Source of the DNA: Lingula anatina
Taxonomy: Eukaryota; Brachiopoda; Lingulata; Lingulida; Lingulidae
Length of the DNA: 59,106 nt
Direction: 5' to 3'
NCBI RefSeq assembly: GCF_001039355.2
Contig: NW_019775559.1
Span: forward strand, 223,291-282,396
Shown: piece by piece, positions 24,701 to 37,206 of the stretch
Position numbering within the stretch: the stretch's first letter is position 1
Layout of the letters: each line of letters begins with the position of its first letter
Made by a program: the position numbers and the translations under genes
The notes under the pieces: generated by a model
The model's database searches: none
The model's input: only the letters and a program-made list of their open reading frames with translations
Told to the model about the DNA's origin: nothing

Positions 24701-27700
24701 AAGCATCGCGTATTGCGAATAGCGATATCACATACATTATATGGGGAGAGTCTGGGCGAGTTATGGAATCGAGACGCTTGTACTCTGTCGCAATGCGCGA
24801 TGCTTTGGACTTAAGGGGCCCAGGTCTAAATTGTGATAGTGGTGGCCAAGCATTAATTATTTGATACGTTTCGGCTTTGGAATAAAATAAGTGTAGGCCC
24901 TACCCCTTTGTGGACAAGGGGAAAAGAAAGCCATAGTCAAAAATATATGAGAAATATATTTTTATGCGTTTGCGATATACTGCAGCTCTCGGCCGCCAGA
25001 GACCTTGTCATAGCAGGACTTGTGAGTACAGCTTTGGGGCAGGGTTGTATTGGGGCTGTGTTGCCAGTAGTGGGAGCTGCACAAGTGCCGAACGAAAATA
25101 ATCGCAGACGATTTATTCACTGGTACTGACGCCACGTATTTTTTTTTTAATTATTTGCATCTGTTTTATATATGATATTGGTATTCATGATGCTTATCGT
25201 TAACATTCAATGTGTGAAATGAACATTTGTACGTTTTATTATCCAGTGACGTAAACTACGTTTAAAATGGTTCTCACGATAAGAGCCTTTCTGGCTAACT
25301 ACATGCTTTATTTGTGCGTAACATACTGGAATACATTCCGTTATCTTACCAATCAGTTGTTCAAGCAAACATCGTTTACTGGTACCTTGTAATGATTTAC
25401 TTGGCTTGTATGAATGAAGCCGACCAATGATTACTTACACGCTTTATCATTCACAGGTACTACGTATGGAGAAATGTCGGGGCCATCATCGCTGACACAT
25501 CAAGCGCCGTCTTTGACAAGGACGAGCTGTACGATAAGTATTGGATAGCTCCGGTTTCAGGCGTTTTGTCTGACATACTAGTTTTGACGGCCATTTTGGT
25601 CAGAAAAAAGCCGCCGGAAGAGAACCGGCCGGACTCTACCTGCACTGAAGGTAAATTGACTGTCACTGAAAAATAACTTCCTTGTTAGAAATGCGCTCCA
25701 AATTGTAAAGACTTACGATTTTCATGTTGCCCCACTAATGTACATCATCATCATCATCACCAACATCATTCTTCGCCCTTCGCGGAATGACAACAGCAGC
25801 GAAAAAACTCAAACCAATGTTGCCTCTATCTCATTATTCCTAGTATCTCATTCGTTCTCAGAACAGAGACATTCATAATTGTGATCGACTGATCATGAAT
25901 GGGTTACATTTGGCCTGCCTCCCTTGGTCTTCCACAAATGGTTTCAAAGATGAAAGAAGAAAAATAAAAAAGTAAGACTGGGTTCCCATACCTTGATCGA
26001 TCTTACAGGATCACTCCATCTCCGAGGGATTTTTCGCTAAATTGCTTTCAGCTTAAGCGGCTTAGATGTCTGGCATGCCTACTGAAGCTGCTAAACGATA
26101 ATTAATTACCCCCTAGCAGCTGCAGTAAGCGTGACAGACATCTAAGCCACTTAAGTTGATTGCAATTTAGCAAGAATCCCCTCCAAGATAGATCGATCCA
26201 CAGTTAGTACGACAGGGTATGGGAATGGTCCCTTAGGGATCGATCTATCTCCCTGCGATATCACTAAAAAGCTGATAGCAATTTAGTGAGACTCGACAGG
26301 GAGTTAGACCGATCCAGACTTAACTAGATGGATCGATCTAGGCATGGGAACCAGTCTAAACTTCATCGTCAATTAAGCATTGATTCTACATTTATTTACC
26401 CTGTGCACTACTAGTATATAGCCTACCAGTAAACATGCATATTATTCCGGTACATATGTTCTACATTCCAGGCACAGCGCTGCCTAATGTTTTGTCATCG
26501 GCGTTTCAGTTATGCAGAAACGGGTGCCTGTTGAGTACATCATATCGTAGAAGGGAAAATATCTCACGGAGGTCGAATTTAAGAGCAGTTTTTAGGATTC
26601 TGTTGGTTAATTCTGCTGTCGTTGGGTTTGGATTTCTTTACTTGCCGGTATGATAAAATCAATCAGTCAACCCAGTTAGCGATTAAACATCGATTAATCG
26701 TTCCACTAACTTACAGTTAATTATACAAAAACAACTTCTCTCCCTCTCTCTTATCATTTTACAGACTAAATCAAGACGAATAATTCTGAAAGCAATTTGC
26801 CAACAGTTTATATCATTTTTGAATTACAAACTCAATTTCTTAGCATCTATTTTCTTTTCAGATACTTACAGTCTACGAGATGCAAGCATCTGGTCTTAAC
26901 GGTAACATAACTGGGGATAAGTTCGAGTTTCCATCTCCTTCGACTCAGCTTATCTTGTTTAATGAGGTCGTCATCGTTTTTGTCATCCCTTTTACCCTAT
27001 ACTGTCTTTATCCACGAATATGGCCCCGCGGCGGACCGCATTATATATCAAAGACATGTAAGTATAAAAAATAAAAAATGCAACACGTTATATTCATTTT
27101 ATATATATATATATAACTTCTGTTCATCAAAATGCCCAAAATGTAAACAGTGACTGATAAACGGTAAAATTATTAAAACAATTAGATGTAGCTGCTTTTT
27201 GAAATTCCTGAAAATCGTTTTAAATTAAAATTTCATTTTCTATCAAAATTATTATTTTTTTCAGAGAAACTTTGTTTTAACAATTATTCTTTTTCAGTTG
27301 ATAGAATACTACAAATGTAGTTACTCTGAATAACAAAATAGTTTTAGTTATTAGAGCCGATAATGATTAAGGCATTTTTAGGGCTCTTTCAAAATTTACA
27401 TTTTAAAGTTCTTTTATGATTAATGCCTTTCAGCACCCTTTTTGCATTTTAGTACATGCACATTCAGCTTAATTTTATGTTAAGGTTGAATAATTTGTGG
27501 TATGTATCATATTTTAAGAAGGTTTAAATCTTATAGGTCATATAACTGTAATGTGCACATAATATATAGACTTACCATACTTATTTCAAGAAATTAATAT
27601 TTCATTATCATTGGTTTTCAGCTATTGGCGTGGTGTTCTCCATCATATCCGGGTTAGTAGCCATCGTTCTGGAGACAGTTCGGAAAAATTACAGCAAACA

Positions 27701-29726
27701 CAACCACGGCTGTTCCACAATCAGTATATTTGCCCAAGGACCTCAATATACTTTGATTGCACTCGCTGAAGTTTTCACGCAGCTTACAGGTACTTTGATG
27801 CATATCTTTTCTTTTATTTTATAATTATGTTTCGCCTTTCTTGCCAAGTAGCACGAGTGTGCTCAAGCAGCATATTTTTTCTCAGCTGCAGCTTGCTTTT
27901 TCCCCTTCCGGTCATTTAGGCCAACATGAAATACTCGGTTAACAGGGTCTGATACCCGTTCTCTCGTACCTACCAGTAAAAGATGATCATTTTTTATTCG
28001 TGATAAGTTTCATTTACATATTTTATCCGAAAGTAGTATCACTTTAGAATACCGAGGTTGTGAAGACTGAAATTCATATTTTCGTCCATGTCACTCAAAG
28101 AAACCGTTCTGTTCACGTCTTAAATCGTGACCATTGACTCCAACCCATGAATCCAACAGATTGAAAGTGATTCCGACTAATAACTTTACTTGCTTCACTT
28201 CACATGCCCACATCATTTCTCCATATATAGCAGGGTAGGCCTGTATAGGGTTTAGCGGTGTGTGGGTTTTTGTGTTTGGTGGTGGTGGTGGTAGGGTGTT
28301 AGAAGGGAAGCACGAGGCTAAAGGTACGTTGCAGCTCTATACGTAAAAAACAGCTACAGGGGGTTACAAAGTATTACATCATCTGTGTGAATAGCGTGTT
28401 ATGTGACATGGGGGACCCGTTCGTAAAAAGTAATTTGCGGTTTATTGCTCGCGTAACCAGTCATGAGTTTTCACCCATGCGCACTATGAAGGATGCCATC
28501 GGTGTAACGGCCTTCTGGTTGTCAATCTACGAGAACTCACAAATGAAGAAAATAAAGAAATTGTTTCTCTGAGTGAGGGGGAGGGGGGGGGGGTAACTGT
28601 ACAAAGAAAGCTCCATGCTACAGGAATTCACACCAGGGTTGGAAAAAAAAAACTAATCACCCCGGTAAACAAACGAAGATGATTGATTGCATGGGCTGCA
28701 AGCCAGAACTGGCGCCAGTATACAGAACATCATCCACTTCTTTCTAATCTGCCACAGAAAATGCATATCCGCGCTAGACAGCTCACTTAAGTGATGGTTT
28801 AGGGGTGCATTACTTTCTACAGAACTGATGAAATGGGGTTGATGTATGGAAAGCTAAAACACGAGTGATATCCTGGATTAATTGAAAAAAAAAAAAACGA
28901 CCTGGTGTTCACCTTTAAGCAAATGATGCAGTACTTTTGTCACCCCCAGTAGCTTGCATGAAAGGATGAAAGGACTTGCATATATCCCTTGCCACTGCCT
29001 GTATAATGCCCATACCGGCATGCTCAAAACAGAATGTACAAACAGAAAAAAAAACTGTGCACATTTTCAGTGATGGAGTACTCTTATATGGAAGCCCCCG
29101 ATGGAATAAAGTGCTTTAGCATGGGCCTACACCAGACGGCGCTGGGCCTTTCATATTTTATTGCAGTTGGAATTGAAGCGTTGGTGACAGAAACTCAGCC
29201 AGGTAAGATAACCATCGTGAATACCGAACATATAATAAGCGATCATTTTAAGCTTAGAATAATGGTTATTAAATAATGAAACGGTGATATTATTTGAAAA
29301 TGGGTCTTTTGATCGACATTTCCCAATAGATGTGATGCTTTTTAATAAGATTTTGGAAGAATACGATAAATTTGTTTCATCACGTTTCGTTCATATCAAT
29401 CCTGTATGGAAGCACCTAGATATAAAAGTGGTTGTACGCGTGAATATAATATCTTTTTAAGTATGTAATTAAAATTGTCATTATTTGATTATACGAAAAT
29501 GGTAAATTAAGATCAGTCGCTATATATATTATATATGTAGATAAGAAATTGCTTTCCTTTCTTTGTAGGCTGGCATTTGTTTGATGTGGAAGACATCTGT
29601 TTTGGCGCATCTCATTTGGAATGTTTCTTGGGAATATTGGTCTTGTTAAACGTTGTTTTTTCGCTCATCTTCCCACTGGTCACAAGAATTCCACAGGAAA
29701 GGCCCGATTACATCAGACTGATATAA
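21754..29726 (+). CDS. SLC15/POT (PTR2) family transporter-like protein, copy 2
   Basis: Exons: 21754-21913, 22920-23018, 24165-24208, 24986-25122, 25457-25650, 26472-26647, 26862-27057, 27622-27789, 29071-29202, 29569-29726. These join to 1464 nt, 487 aa, open throughout. Exon sizes and phases equal copy 1 except exon 1 (33 nt shorter in the loop after TM1), exon 5 (6 nt shorter) and exon 7 (6 nt longer), all multiples of three. That pattern argues for coding constraint on both copies since duplication. The same features recur: C-E-R without the first Glu of ExxER, the WYYVWRNVG block, TM7 ELQ replaced by EMQ, and MEYSYMEAP. Introns are alignable with copy 1 but differ by insertions. The ATG lies in the same MAFSKSALL context as copy 1. 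Function is inferred as for copy 1: a polytopic solute symporter, substrate unknown. Confidence 0.88.
23362..23569. mobile_element. Dispersed repeat (CCTCCGCCAAGG family), 7-bp target duplication
   Basis: Begins GAGAGCGCAGACCTCCGCCA and ends CCTCCTTGGCGGAGGTT, so ACCTCCGCCAAGG is inverted at its ends. AAAAAAC occurs on both sides (23355-23361, 23570-23576). Intron 2 of copy 1 has the uninterrupted site (near 12216). The internal GGTCCATAATTTTTTGAGTTAG and ACAGACAGACAGGGGTGAAAA blocks recur at 44473-44702 in reverse orientation. Confidence 0.75.
25976..26356. mobile_element. Intron-5 MITE shared by both SLC15-like copies (copy 2, longer)
   Basis: Starts GACTGGGTTCCCATACC and ends CATGGGAACCAGTC, inverted. 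It carries the 15178-15396 sequence plus about 130 bp of further GATCGATCT-rich sequence, which looks like part of a second, nested copy. The upstream flank matches copy 1. Confidence 0.7.
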
Positions 29727-29734
29727 AATTAAAG

Positions 29735-29740
29735 AATAAA
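29735..29740 (+). terminator. Candidate polyadenylation signal of SLC15-like copy 2
   Basis: AATAAA begins nine nt after the TAA stop. Use of this signal would give a very short 3' UTR. It is absent at the same place in copy 1, so a more distal signal may be used instead. Confidence 0.3.
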
Positions 29741-30161
29741 GGTCTATGGTGAAATTGGCAGATCTTCATCTTCGTACTGTAAACTATTCAGGTTTCAGCA
29801 ACAATTGTTCATGGATGATTCAAAACCGTGTCCTTCATTCTGCATGCATTTTATCATTTCTTGCGATAATGTACCAGTTCTGCATACGATGAGGGCGATG
29901 TTGGAATACATACTGTATGTACACGTACATGCAATTGCAATATAAAAGAACTGGAGGCGATGAGCCCGACAAAACAAGATCCGCGTTATCAATTAGATCT
30001 AACGTAATTCATGACGTAATTGTCTATTTTTTGGTAATTTGTATACGAACTTGAGGTGAAGAACCCTCCAAAAGAAGATACGGATTATCAGTTACCGTAA
30101 TTATACGTACTCGTCTATTTCTTTGGTTATTTGTACTCTGAACCAGTATTTCACACACATG

Positions 30162-30474
30162 GCAGGGCCGTAGCCTGAGCAAAATGCCAGGGGGGGCAGT
30201 AAGTGGACACGAGGGGGCGAAGCCCCCGAGGGGGGAGGGTGTTGGAGGGGAGGTCCCCCTCCCACAGTGTGGAAAACTTTTAAAAACTGTATGTATATTA
30301 CNTGATTGTCTAGTGGCCATGAGTGTCTTTTTCTCACAGAATTGATACCAACTTTGCAATTATTTTTTTTTACCTTTGTCGCATTCAATTTTTTTGCCGA
30401 CCCAACTTTGACAGGGGGGGCAGCTCCCCCCCCCCTCGTCCCCCCCCCCCCCCCCCCGAAGGCTACGGCCCTGC
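30162..30474. mobile_element. Inverted-repeat element with GCAGGGCCGTAGCCT termini
   Basis: It begins GCAGGGCCGTAGCCT and ends AGGCTACGGCCCTGC, an exact 15-bp inverted repeat. G-rich and C-rich arms lie just inside. ATG flanks both ends (30159-30161 and 30475-30477), a possible 3-bp target duplication. The n at 30302 marks missing interior: the copy at the window start has about 200 bp more there, besides its nested insertion. Confidence 0.6.
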
Positions 30475-31194
30475 ATGGTCATAATGTTCGTCATGCTGAA
30501 AACAGTTCATACGAGAGAAAATATTAGCACTATTGATGAAAAGTGTATAGAAGTGTAAGGCACAAATACGAAACAATTAAGGTCAATTTATGCTTTAACT
30601 GCCAGATATTCTAGAAACATAATAAGCTTGCATGATGTTTGCTAGATTTGAGTGATTTTTTTTTTTTTTTTTTTTTGTTACCGAGATAACACTGATTCGT
30701 TAACAGAAGGCAAGTCTTAGCACTTTTCCTATTTTATTTAACTTGAAATTGTCCTGAACTGAGAGGTCATTAAAAAGTGACCCCTACTATGCCTCAGCGA
30801 CATTCTGCGGAGGCACTGTACAGTATTAAATATCTGGAACTCGCTACATATACCATATTTTGAGCAAGACAAGGCGAGCGCATTGTTCTCTAGTCTTATG
30901 ATCCACCCTGATTAGTGACAATTGCTGAAACCACACCACATAAATTGAATTGGATACAGGATTGTGACCGCCGTAACTGTGAAATTCAGTGTTGATTTAC
31001 AGAAGGACTTTTACATCTTATCTAACACTAATCTAACAATCAATAATGTGCATATTACATGTATATCCAAAGTAGAGATAGAAATTTAATCAAATGGATT
31101 GCGGTAGTACGATGTTGAAGAGAAATTTCATTAATTAAGGAACAGAGTGACGTTGTCTTTTAATTGGTTTTGGGTTGCAAAGCTGTTAAGTTTC

Positions 31195-31366
31195 CCGACA
31201 ACTCCGAATTTGGCAACAGGGACCCACAAACAAGGGGAGGAAGGGCACGCCACTGTCGTGACAGCTACCTTGTCCTTTGTTTGGACCTTTTTTTCTGATT
31301 TTCGACAGTTACATGCCCCGCCTTCCCATGCCTGTAAGTCTCTGTTGCGAAATTCGGAGTTCTCGG
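31195..31366. mobile_element. Short palindromic MITE-like element
   Basis: CCGACAACTCCGAATTTGGC and the mirrored GCGAAATTCGGAGTTCTCGG form inverted ends of about 28 bp with few mismatches, with G/A-rich and C/T-rich arms between. Lies just past the end of duplication unit 2. Confidence 0.55.
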
Positions 31367-31928
31367 TATGTAGGTACGGCATAAAGAAAAACATTTGTGA
31401 AATTGCTCTATTTTATTTCAAATAAAACTGGCAAATGTCAATTTGTTGTCAAAAAGGCAGTTAAATGTTGTCTCAAATTTATACAAATAAAAATCACAGC
31501 AAACTTGATAAAAACGATAACGTTACTGTACTCTATGAGATAAAAAGACTGATACAACATCTCTATTTTCCTTTAACCATATAAAGAGACAACACACGAA
31601 TTACGGTAATCTTATTGCAGTCTTATTTTCGTTTTCAGAAGTCTATGTTTATATAATTATATACATAATGATATTCTATATAATTATATAATAATTCTTC
31701 AGGAGGTAAACTGCAAGAAATGCCAAAACCAGTAACAGTTCAATCAAATAAAGACAAGGGAAGACGATGTACATATCAGTTTGCCAGTTCTGTAGCCAAC
31801 GCATAAGAAACATAAGAAGTCACAACCTAACACGGAAAATATGTTGTATATTTTTCTCTCCAAAACCCGATGTAATTGGCATTTAAATTTAGTATTTTTT
31901 AAATTGAATGACCTTTCCATTGCTTAAA
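31367..31928. other. 3' flank of the FMO gene
   Basis: No supported exon. Expected to hold the FMO 3' UTR (minus strand). A minus-strand AATAAA is seen only near 31412-31417, about 510 nt from the stop codon, so assignment is uncertain. Confidence 0.3.
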
Positions 31929-33379
31929 TTAATAACGCACTTCAAAAGTCTCGGGTCCGGTGATCTGATAATTGATGTTCCTGTAGTTTTGCAAATCATT
32001 GCAACGGGTGCGATGAATCTCGTCAAACAGATTTTGCACAGCTTTGGGCAGGCGCTCATATTTCCCGAGGTCGGCCAGCTCATTAAAATAGTCCCATTGT
32101 AACGGGCCCATCAGGTGAGCGTGACGGTGGGCATATCCCTTTTTCAGTCGCCACTCAAATTCTCGTTGTTCTTCAGCCATCATGTCTTCCTTGGGTGGAA
32201 GTTGAAAAGTGCCGTCCAGCGTTGCCAAGATGAACTTGACGGTGTTGTGGAATTGTGGAAAGGGACAGAGCTTGGTGCAGATCCCAATGAAGAACAATGT
32301 AGGGAACTCGGTGTGAACTATATGCTTGTAAAGCGGTGTCACGCGGCCATCGTCGATATTAACGTGACAGTTGGCTGATAGGAAGGGAAAGCTGTAGTGA
32401 TACCCCGTGCACAGTAGGAGAACATCGAATTCCAGTTTTTGTCCATTCTTCATCATACCGCCGTCGGCGGTGAGCTCGACTATGCCCGATGTCTGGCTGA
32501 GATTGTCTGGGAGACTTGTCGACAGGGCAGGTTTGTTGTGGCTCAGATACACCTGTAACGGCATTGAAATATGACATGTTTTAATTTACAAATGCGTTCT
32601 CACTGATTTTGGCTATTATTCAGTAATACATACTTTCAACAGATATGACAGTATCTACAAATCTCTATTTTCCGCGTATTTTCTTTTCAGTGCATACAGC
32701 CTTCCATATTTCCCACCGATTTCTGTAATTGATTCCCACTCGTTACGTTTACCGGTTTATATAAAGTTAAAATTTTTCCTATGCAGGCCCACCTTGTTAT
32801 ATTTCTAAATAAATCCTTGGACGAAATTAGTTTTATTCGCCCAAAAATAGGTGTATCATATGGTGTCTCATACGGAGGCCATCTTATACTTTATATTCGC
32901 TGTCTTACAGCAAGTTCATTGTGAAAAACAGTCATTGTGAATGGTTTTACTGATGAGTAAATCATAACGTCGTTTAAATGTAGATGAAGCAGATTCTGTG
33001 ATAGTCTGAAAGGGATGAACCTCATACTGACCTGCTTTGCCTTGCTCGCCACCTCCAGGGCTATATCCTGACCCGAGGCACCGCACCCGACGCAGCAGAC
33101 GACTTTATTGGCGAACGCCTCCGGAACACGGTAGTCGTGACTGTGGATCACCTGACCTTCAAATTTTGTGAGCGATCCGTTGAAATCTGGGATGAGCGGA
33201 ACTGAGTAGTGGCTGAAATATAAGTTATCATTATCATACACAGCATAGTTAATGATAAACGCTCCCTTTCTCTGCTTCTCTCTCTCTCTCTGTCTGCTAG
33301 CACGTAATTTATCAAATAGCACTCTGCGTTTGTCCCACGTTAGACGTCAGTAAACACAGTCATTTTTTCGGGATTTAAC

Positions 33380-33427
<48 letters not shown>

Positions 33428-36400
33428 CGCGTGCAATATTGCTTGTGGGTAGCTTCTGTACTAACCATTTCATATTTTTACTGTTTATAGTGCATTTTAC
33501 CATGAAGTCGAGTCCCAAATCCTTAATCCTTATAACTTAATCTAATTTATAATTCTACGGATAATGAATATTACACATTGTGTCTGGTGTACAGTTGATG
33601 AAACTTGTATGAATTTTAAAAAAACATTTCAAAACGTGAAAAGCAAAATTATATTTGAAAATAGATAGTAAAAATGATCATCTTAAAGTCTTCAAAACTA
33701 AACAAGAGAAAATATTACCTTAACTTATTTTAAGCAAGACATCTAAAATCCATTTCCCATCAAGTCCCCATTTGTGTAAGTTGACTTAACATTGAAAGAT
33801 CTACATACATCAATAACCAACATCAGAGTCTGTAGGCCCTATCGTCGTCGTGAACATGTTGCATCAATTTATCAATATATGAAAGTCATTGAAAATTTAG
33901 TTTTTTTAAACTTTCTGAATTTATCTGCAATTGGGGTTCCAGGGAAGGGGGGGTCTGCTGGCACGTGCCTCTCTTTAAGCTTATTAGACAATATCGCATA
34001 TTTTTCATTGGACCTCTCCTGAAAGTATGATTTTGGTCTAACTAGTGCTTGACACTTAAAATGTATTTGCAACCAAAGTTGACCCGCGGACTAACAGATC
34101 CATGGCCCAAATGTAGCCGGCTCACTTAAAAGCTTGCAACGTAGCGCCCCCCGGGAAATCAATTTAGTGCGTTTCAGGGGATTAGTTTTCAAGTGGACCG
34201 GTCGTGTTTAATCCTCGGTTCTGTTAGTCCGCGGATCAACTAGTTCTGAATGTGCCTTTAATTTATCCAGCTTCTTCAGAGTTATCTTGATAATCTTCTA
34301 CTTTTAATCATTTCGCTTTCCAGCTCCTAACAATTTAATTTTTCGCTGTCATTTTACGTAACACTTTGTTCAGGAAAATCTGTGAAAGGACGCTGCAGAT
34401 AAACTGGTTGGTTAGGAATTTTCATCAAAAAATTTTAAACAGAAACATATAACCTTTTTTTTAGATTGGAGATGATGATTTAGTTCCCAAGTGTCCGCTA
34501 TTTAATTTTGCGAATGTTTTTTCTTTTTTATTCCCATTGTACAATACGCATTCTCCCCAAAACACCATACCCATTGCAAACAATCACAGCATCAGCTACA
34601 AAAGATGAATCGGAAGTGTCGTCTGCTACCCTAACGTCCTTGACCTTGATGTTCCACGTGACCCCACCATGCCCATCCTTTACTGGGTCCACGTGCTTCA
34701 CTTCGGTCAAAAACTGAAAGAATCTTTAATACGTCCATTTCTCCACACTCAATTGATATTTACTTTAGAACATTAACATTCAACATTATTGGGTAAAGTT
34801 AAGAACGGACATAATATTCTGAATTCTATCTGATATTCCTTTTATATTATTTTTTCATACGTATATTTTTCATTGTCATCATAATTTCCTTTACCATTTA
34901 AACATTTTCCGATAAATTGTAGATTTTTTTTTTAAAATCTCACCTTTATGTATTTCTTGAGATTAAAATGGTCGGCATATTTCTCCAAATAATCCAGTAC
35001 TTCTTCGTGTTTAAGGAATGATCGCCCATCCTTTTCAAACGGAAAATCTGGGAAGGCCATGGCTTCTTTCGGCAAATTGGTTCTGTGAATAAACGTATTA
35101 AGAGCGATATTAATATTGATAAAATTTAAAAGCCGAGAAGGCGATCTGTTAGAGGGCTAAAATTGGTAAATGGGAAAATATACCAAAATTATGAAAACGC
35201 TGTTTTTTTAAAGATGTATTCATTTGCCTTTGTTTTAAAATCTATTCTAAAGATCTAATTCGGGTGGGAATATGGCAGGAGAAGAGGTGGGCTTACATCT
35301 CAAATAAAATTGTTCGTCCCCACCCTAACCTCATCTCAAACGCAATCTTGAAAAGTAGAAAATATATCTGTTACGTTCAGTACGCATCATTAGTATTGTT
35401 TTGTAATGGGTAGGGAAGCTTAAAATGAGGAATGTTTTGACGCAAGTGTTGCTCAGCTTAAACAGTCATGTGTACCTGAGGTTTTTATACATGCTAGAAT
35501 GAACCGGAAGTCCATACTGATCCGTCCCTACGTCATCGTTGTACACCCATGTTCCTCCAATAACCGCAGACTGCTCAAAGCACATGACCTCGAACACTTC
35601 CGGTCGGCAACTTGTGTGGCGCAGGGCAGCAAGACCTGGGAATTATGTTGTAATACGTAAAGAGTTATAATATTAAATGATATAGTCAGCCTCTTGTGTG
35701 ATTTGAGTGAAGCAAAAAATTTCTTTTGTCAGTTTAGTTTATTCTTTCTGTCCTTATCTAAATGTTCGTAACTCCTACGGTGGTTTTTACATTTTTACGT
35801 TCATTGTATTAATTCAACAAGCAATGATTACATATCGGTGAAATTGTTTGCAGATGGCGTTGAGTGAAATATAGAGAAGCTGATGATTACACTGGTACAT
35901 TGGAAGTAACAGGCTGCGCGTTGATCTTTTAATTTGATTGCATTCAGCGAGAGTCTCCATGGAGTTAGTGCACGCGCACTAGGTAGGGCGACCAAAGTCA
36001 TTTTGTACGTCCCCCAAGCCAGAGCACAAGAAAGGTCAAGCTATGATTCTTGAGTAAGAGGATTTTATTATGCTAGAATTCCCGAATTATTAAGATACTT
36101 TTCATTATGTCACGAAAGATAACCGGCTAGACGCGTTGTAAAAATACACACCCTTCACAAACCTGTACCTACAGTACTAGTCTTGCCTGAAAAGTGTTAT
36201 TTTAGTACAATGTAGGACCGCTGTTATATAATGAAGTTACATAAAGCATACACAAAATGCGGTATTTTAAGATGGATAACGGGTCAGTGAAAATTAAAAA
36301 GGGAATAGAGAACGTGCGTTCCATGATTAAGACTAACTGAATTCATTGTTGCATTGGTGTAATCCAGGCATCTAACAGCTTCCATCATTAAGAAAATGGA

Positions 36401-37098
36401 CTCATTTCGGAAAGTCAGCGTAAAAGTATGTCGTTTAATTACATTTCACTCACAAATATCTAGCCTGAAGAACGGAATATTTATGAACGGAAAAATTCAA
36501 ATTACAGTGCTCTCTTCCTAGGAGAATGATGAGTCGAAAAGTTGTGTATCTCTTCGCTCAAATATGAATCTTAATTCAACAAGTTCACAGTATATAATTG
36601 TGAATAACAGCATTCAGTTTAATCCTTCCACTAAGAAGAGTAGGAAGAAATGAAAAAAGTAGGGCACATTTTAACCCGTATTTCTACCGTAGGGTACGAG
36701 ACATTTTTACACCACCCTTTGAGCAATACGTTGTGAGGGCCACAGCAGTTCAAAACAGAAAATTAAGTCACAGACAGAGAGGAAGTACTACTTGTTGCAG
36801 GACCCTCCTCTTACTGACATTATTAATTCAAAGTGGAAATTTACCTAGTTGATCAGTAAGGTAATCATACCTGTACAGAAAGTCGCAACTGTGCACATAG
36901 AAGATTAGATAATGTCATTTCAATTGTTCCACCTATGCCCACTTTTTGAAAGATTAAAATAATGTTTATTTTCTATTTCTAGTTTCTTTCCTTTAACAAG
37001 CTTTACAAGCCCATGTATGTTATTATTAAAAACGCACCTGCGGCTCCAGCTCCAATGACAGCCACTCTTTTTCTTGGTTGACAAACAGAGAGAGACAT
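31929..37098 (-). CDS. Flavin-containing monooxygenase (FMO), SNO/GS-OX-like short type
   Basis: Six exons on the minus strand: 37038-37098, 35476-35635, 34944-35082, 34571-34713, 33032-33212, 31929-32552. They join at GT-AG sites to 1308 nt, 435 aa. FMOs use FAD and NADPH to oxygenate soft nucleophiles (N, S) in xenobiotics or alkaloids. Every diagnostic motif is present: the FAD-binding GAGAAG (16-21) after a short N-terminus, GGTW (47-50), VCNGHY (about 165-170), the FMO identifying sequence FEGQVIHSHDYR (185-196), the NADPH-binding GCGASG (210-215) and CTGY (276-279) followed by SFPFL. The length fits the compact class of yeast FMO, plant GS-OX and insect senecionine N-oxygenase rather than the roughly 530-aa vertebrate FMOs with a membrane tail; no C-terminal hydrophobic anchor is seen. 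The start is the first ATG before the Rossmann strand. Intron 5 holds a long CT repeat. Confidence 0.92.
33384..33424. repeat. (CT)n microsatellite in FMO intron 4
   Basis: About 20 uninterrupted CT units between FMO exons 4 and 5. Confidence 0.9.
34085..34257. mobile_element. Related degraded MITE, copy 2, upstream part of FMO intron 4
   Basis: Shares CGCGGACTAACAGATCC at its left and CTGTTAGTCCGCGGATCA ... TTCTGAATGTGCC at its right with the element at 1267-1452, again in inverted arrangement. The left terminal block is lost. It lies in the intron between FMO exons 4 and 5. Confidence 0.5.
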
Positions 37099-37185
37099 CG
37101 TCGGTAATTTACCGTTGACCTAAACACTCTTATAACTTGGAGATGCACACCTTACAACTGGGAGACGTGTACTACTTTTGCATAT

Positions 37186-37206
37186 GCATTTAATATATAT
37201 CGATAT
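37186..37206 (-). promoter_or_regulatory. Possible TATA-like element upstream of the FMO gene
   Basis: Read on the minus strand, a TATATATTAAA-type run lies about 95 nt upstream of the FMO start codon. In AT-rich DNA such matches are common; supported only by position. Confidence 0.2.

Larger units (their letters stand above)
19543..31140. repeat. Tandem segmental duplication, unit 2
   Basis: Head-to-tail second copy of the unit, carrying SLC15-like copy 2. It is longer than unit 1 mainly through later insertions (20416-20727, 23362-23569, extra sequence in intron 8, 30162-30474). Boundaries are approximate because the flanks have diverged. Confidence 0.8.
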
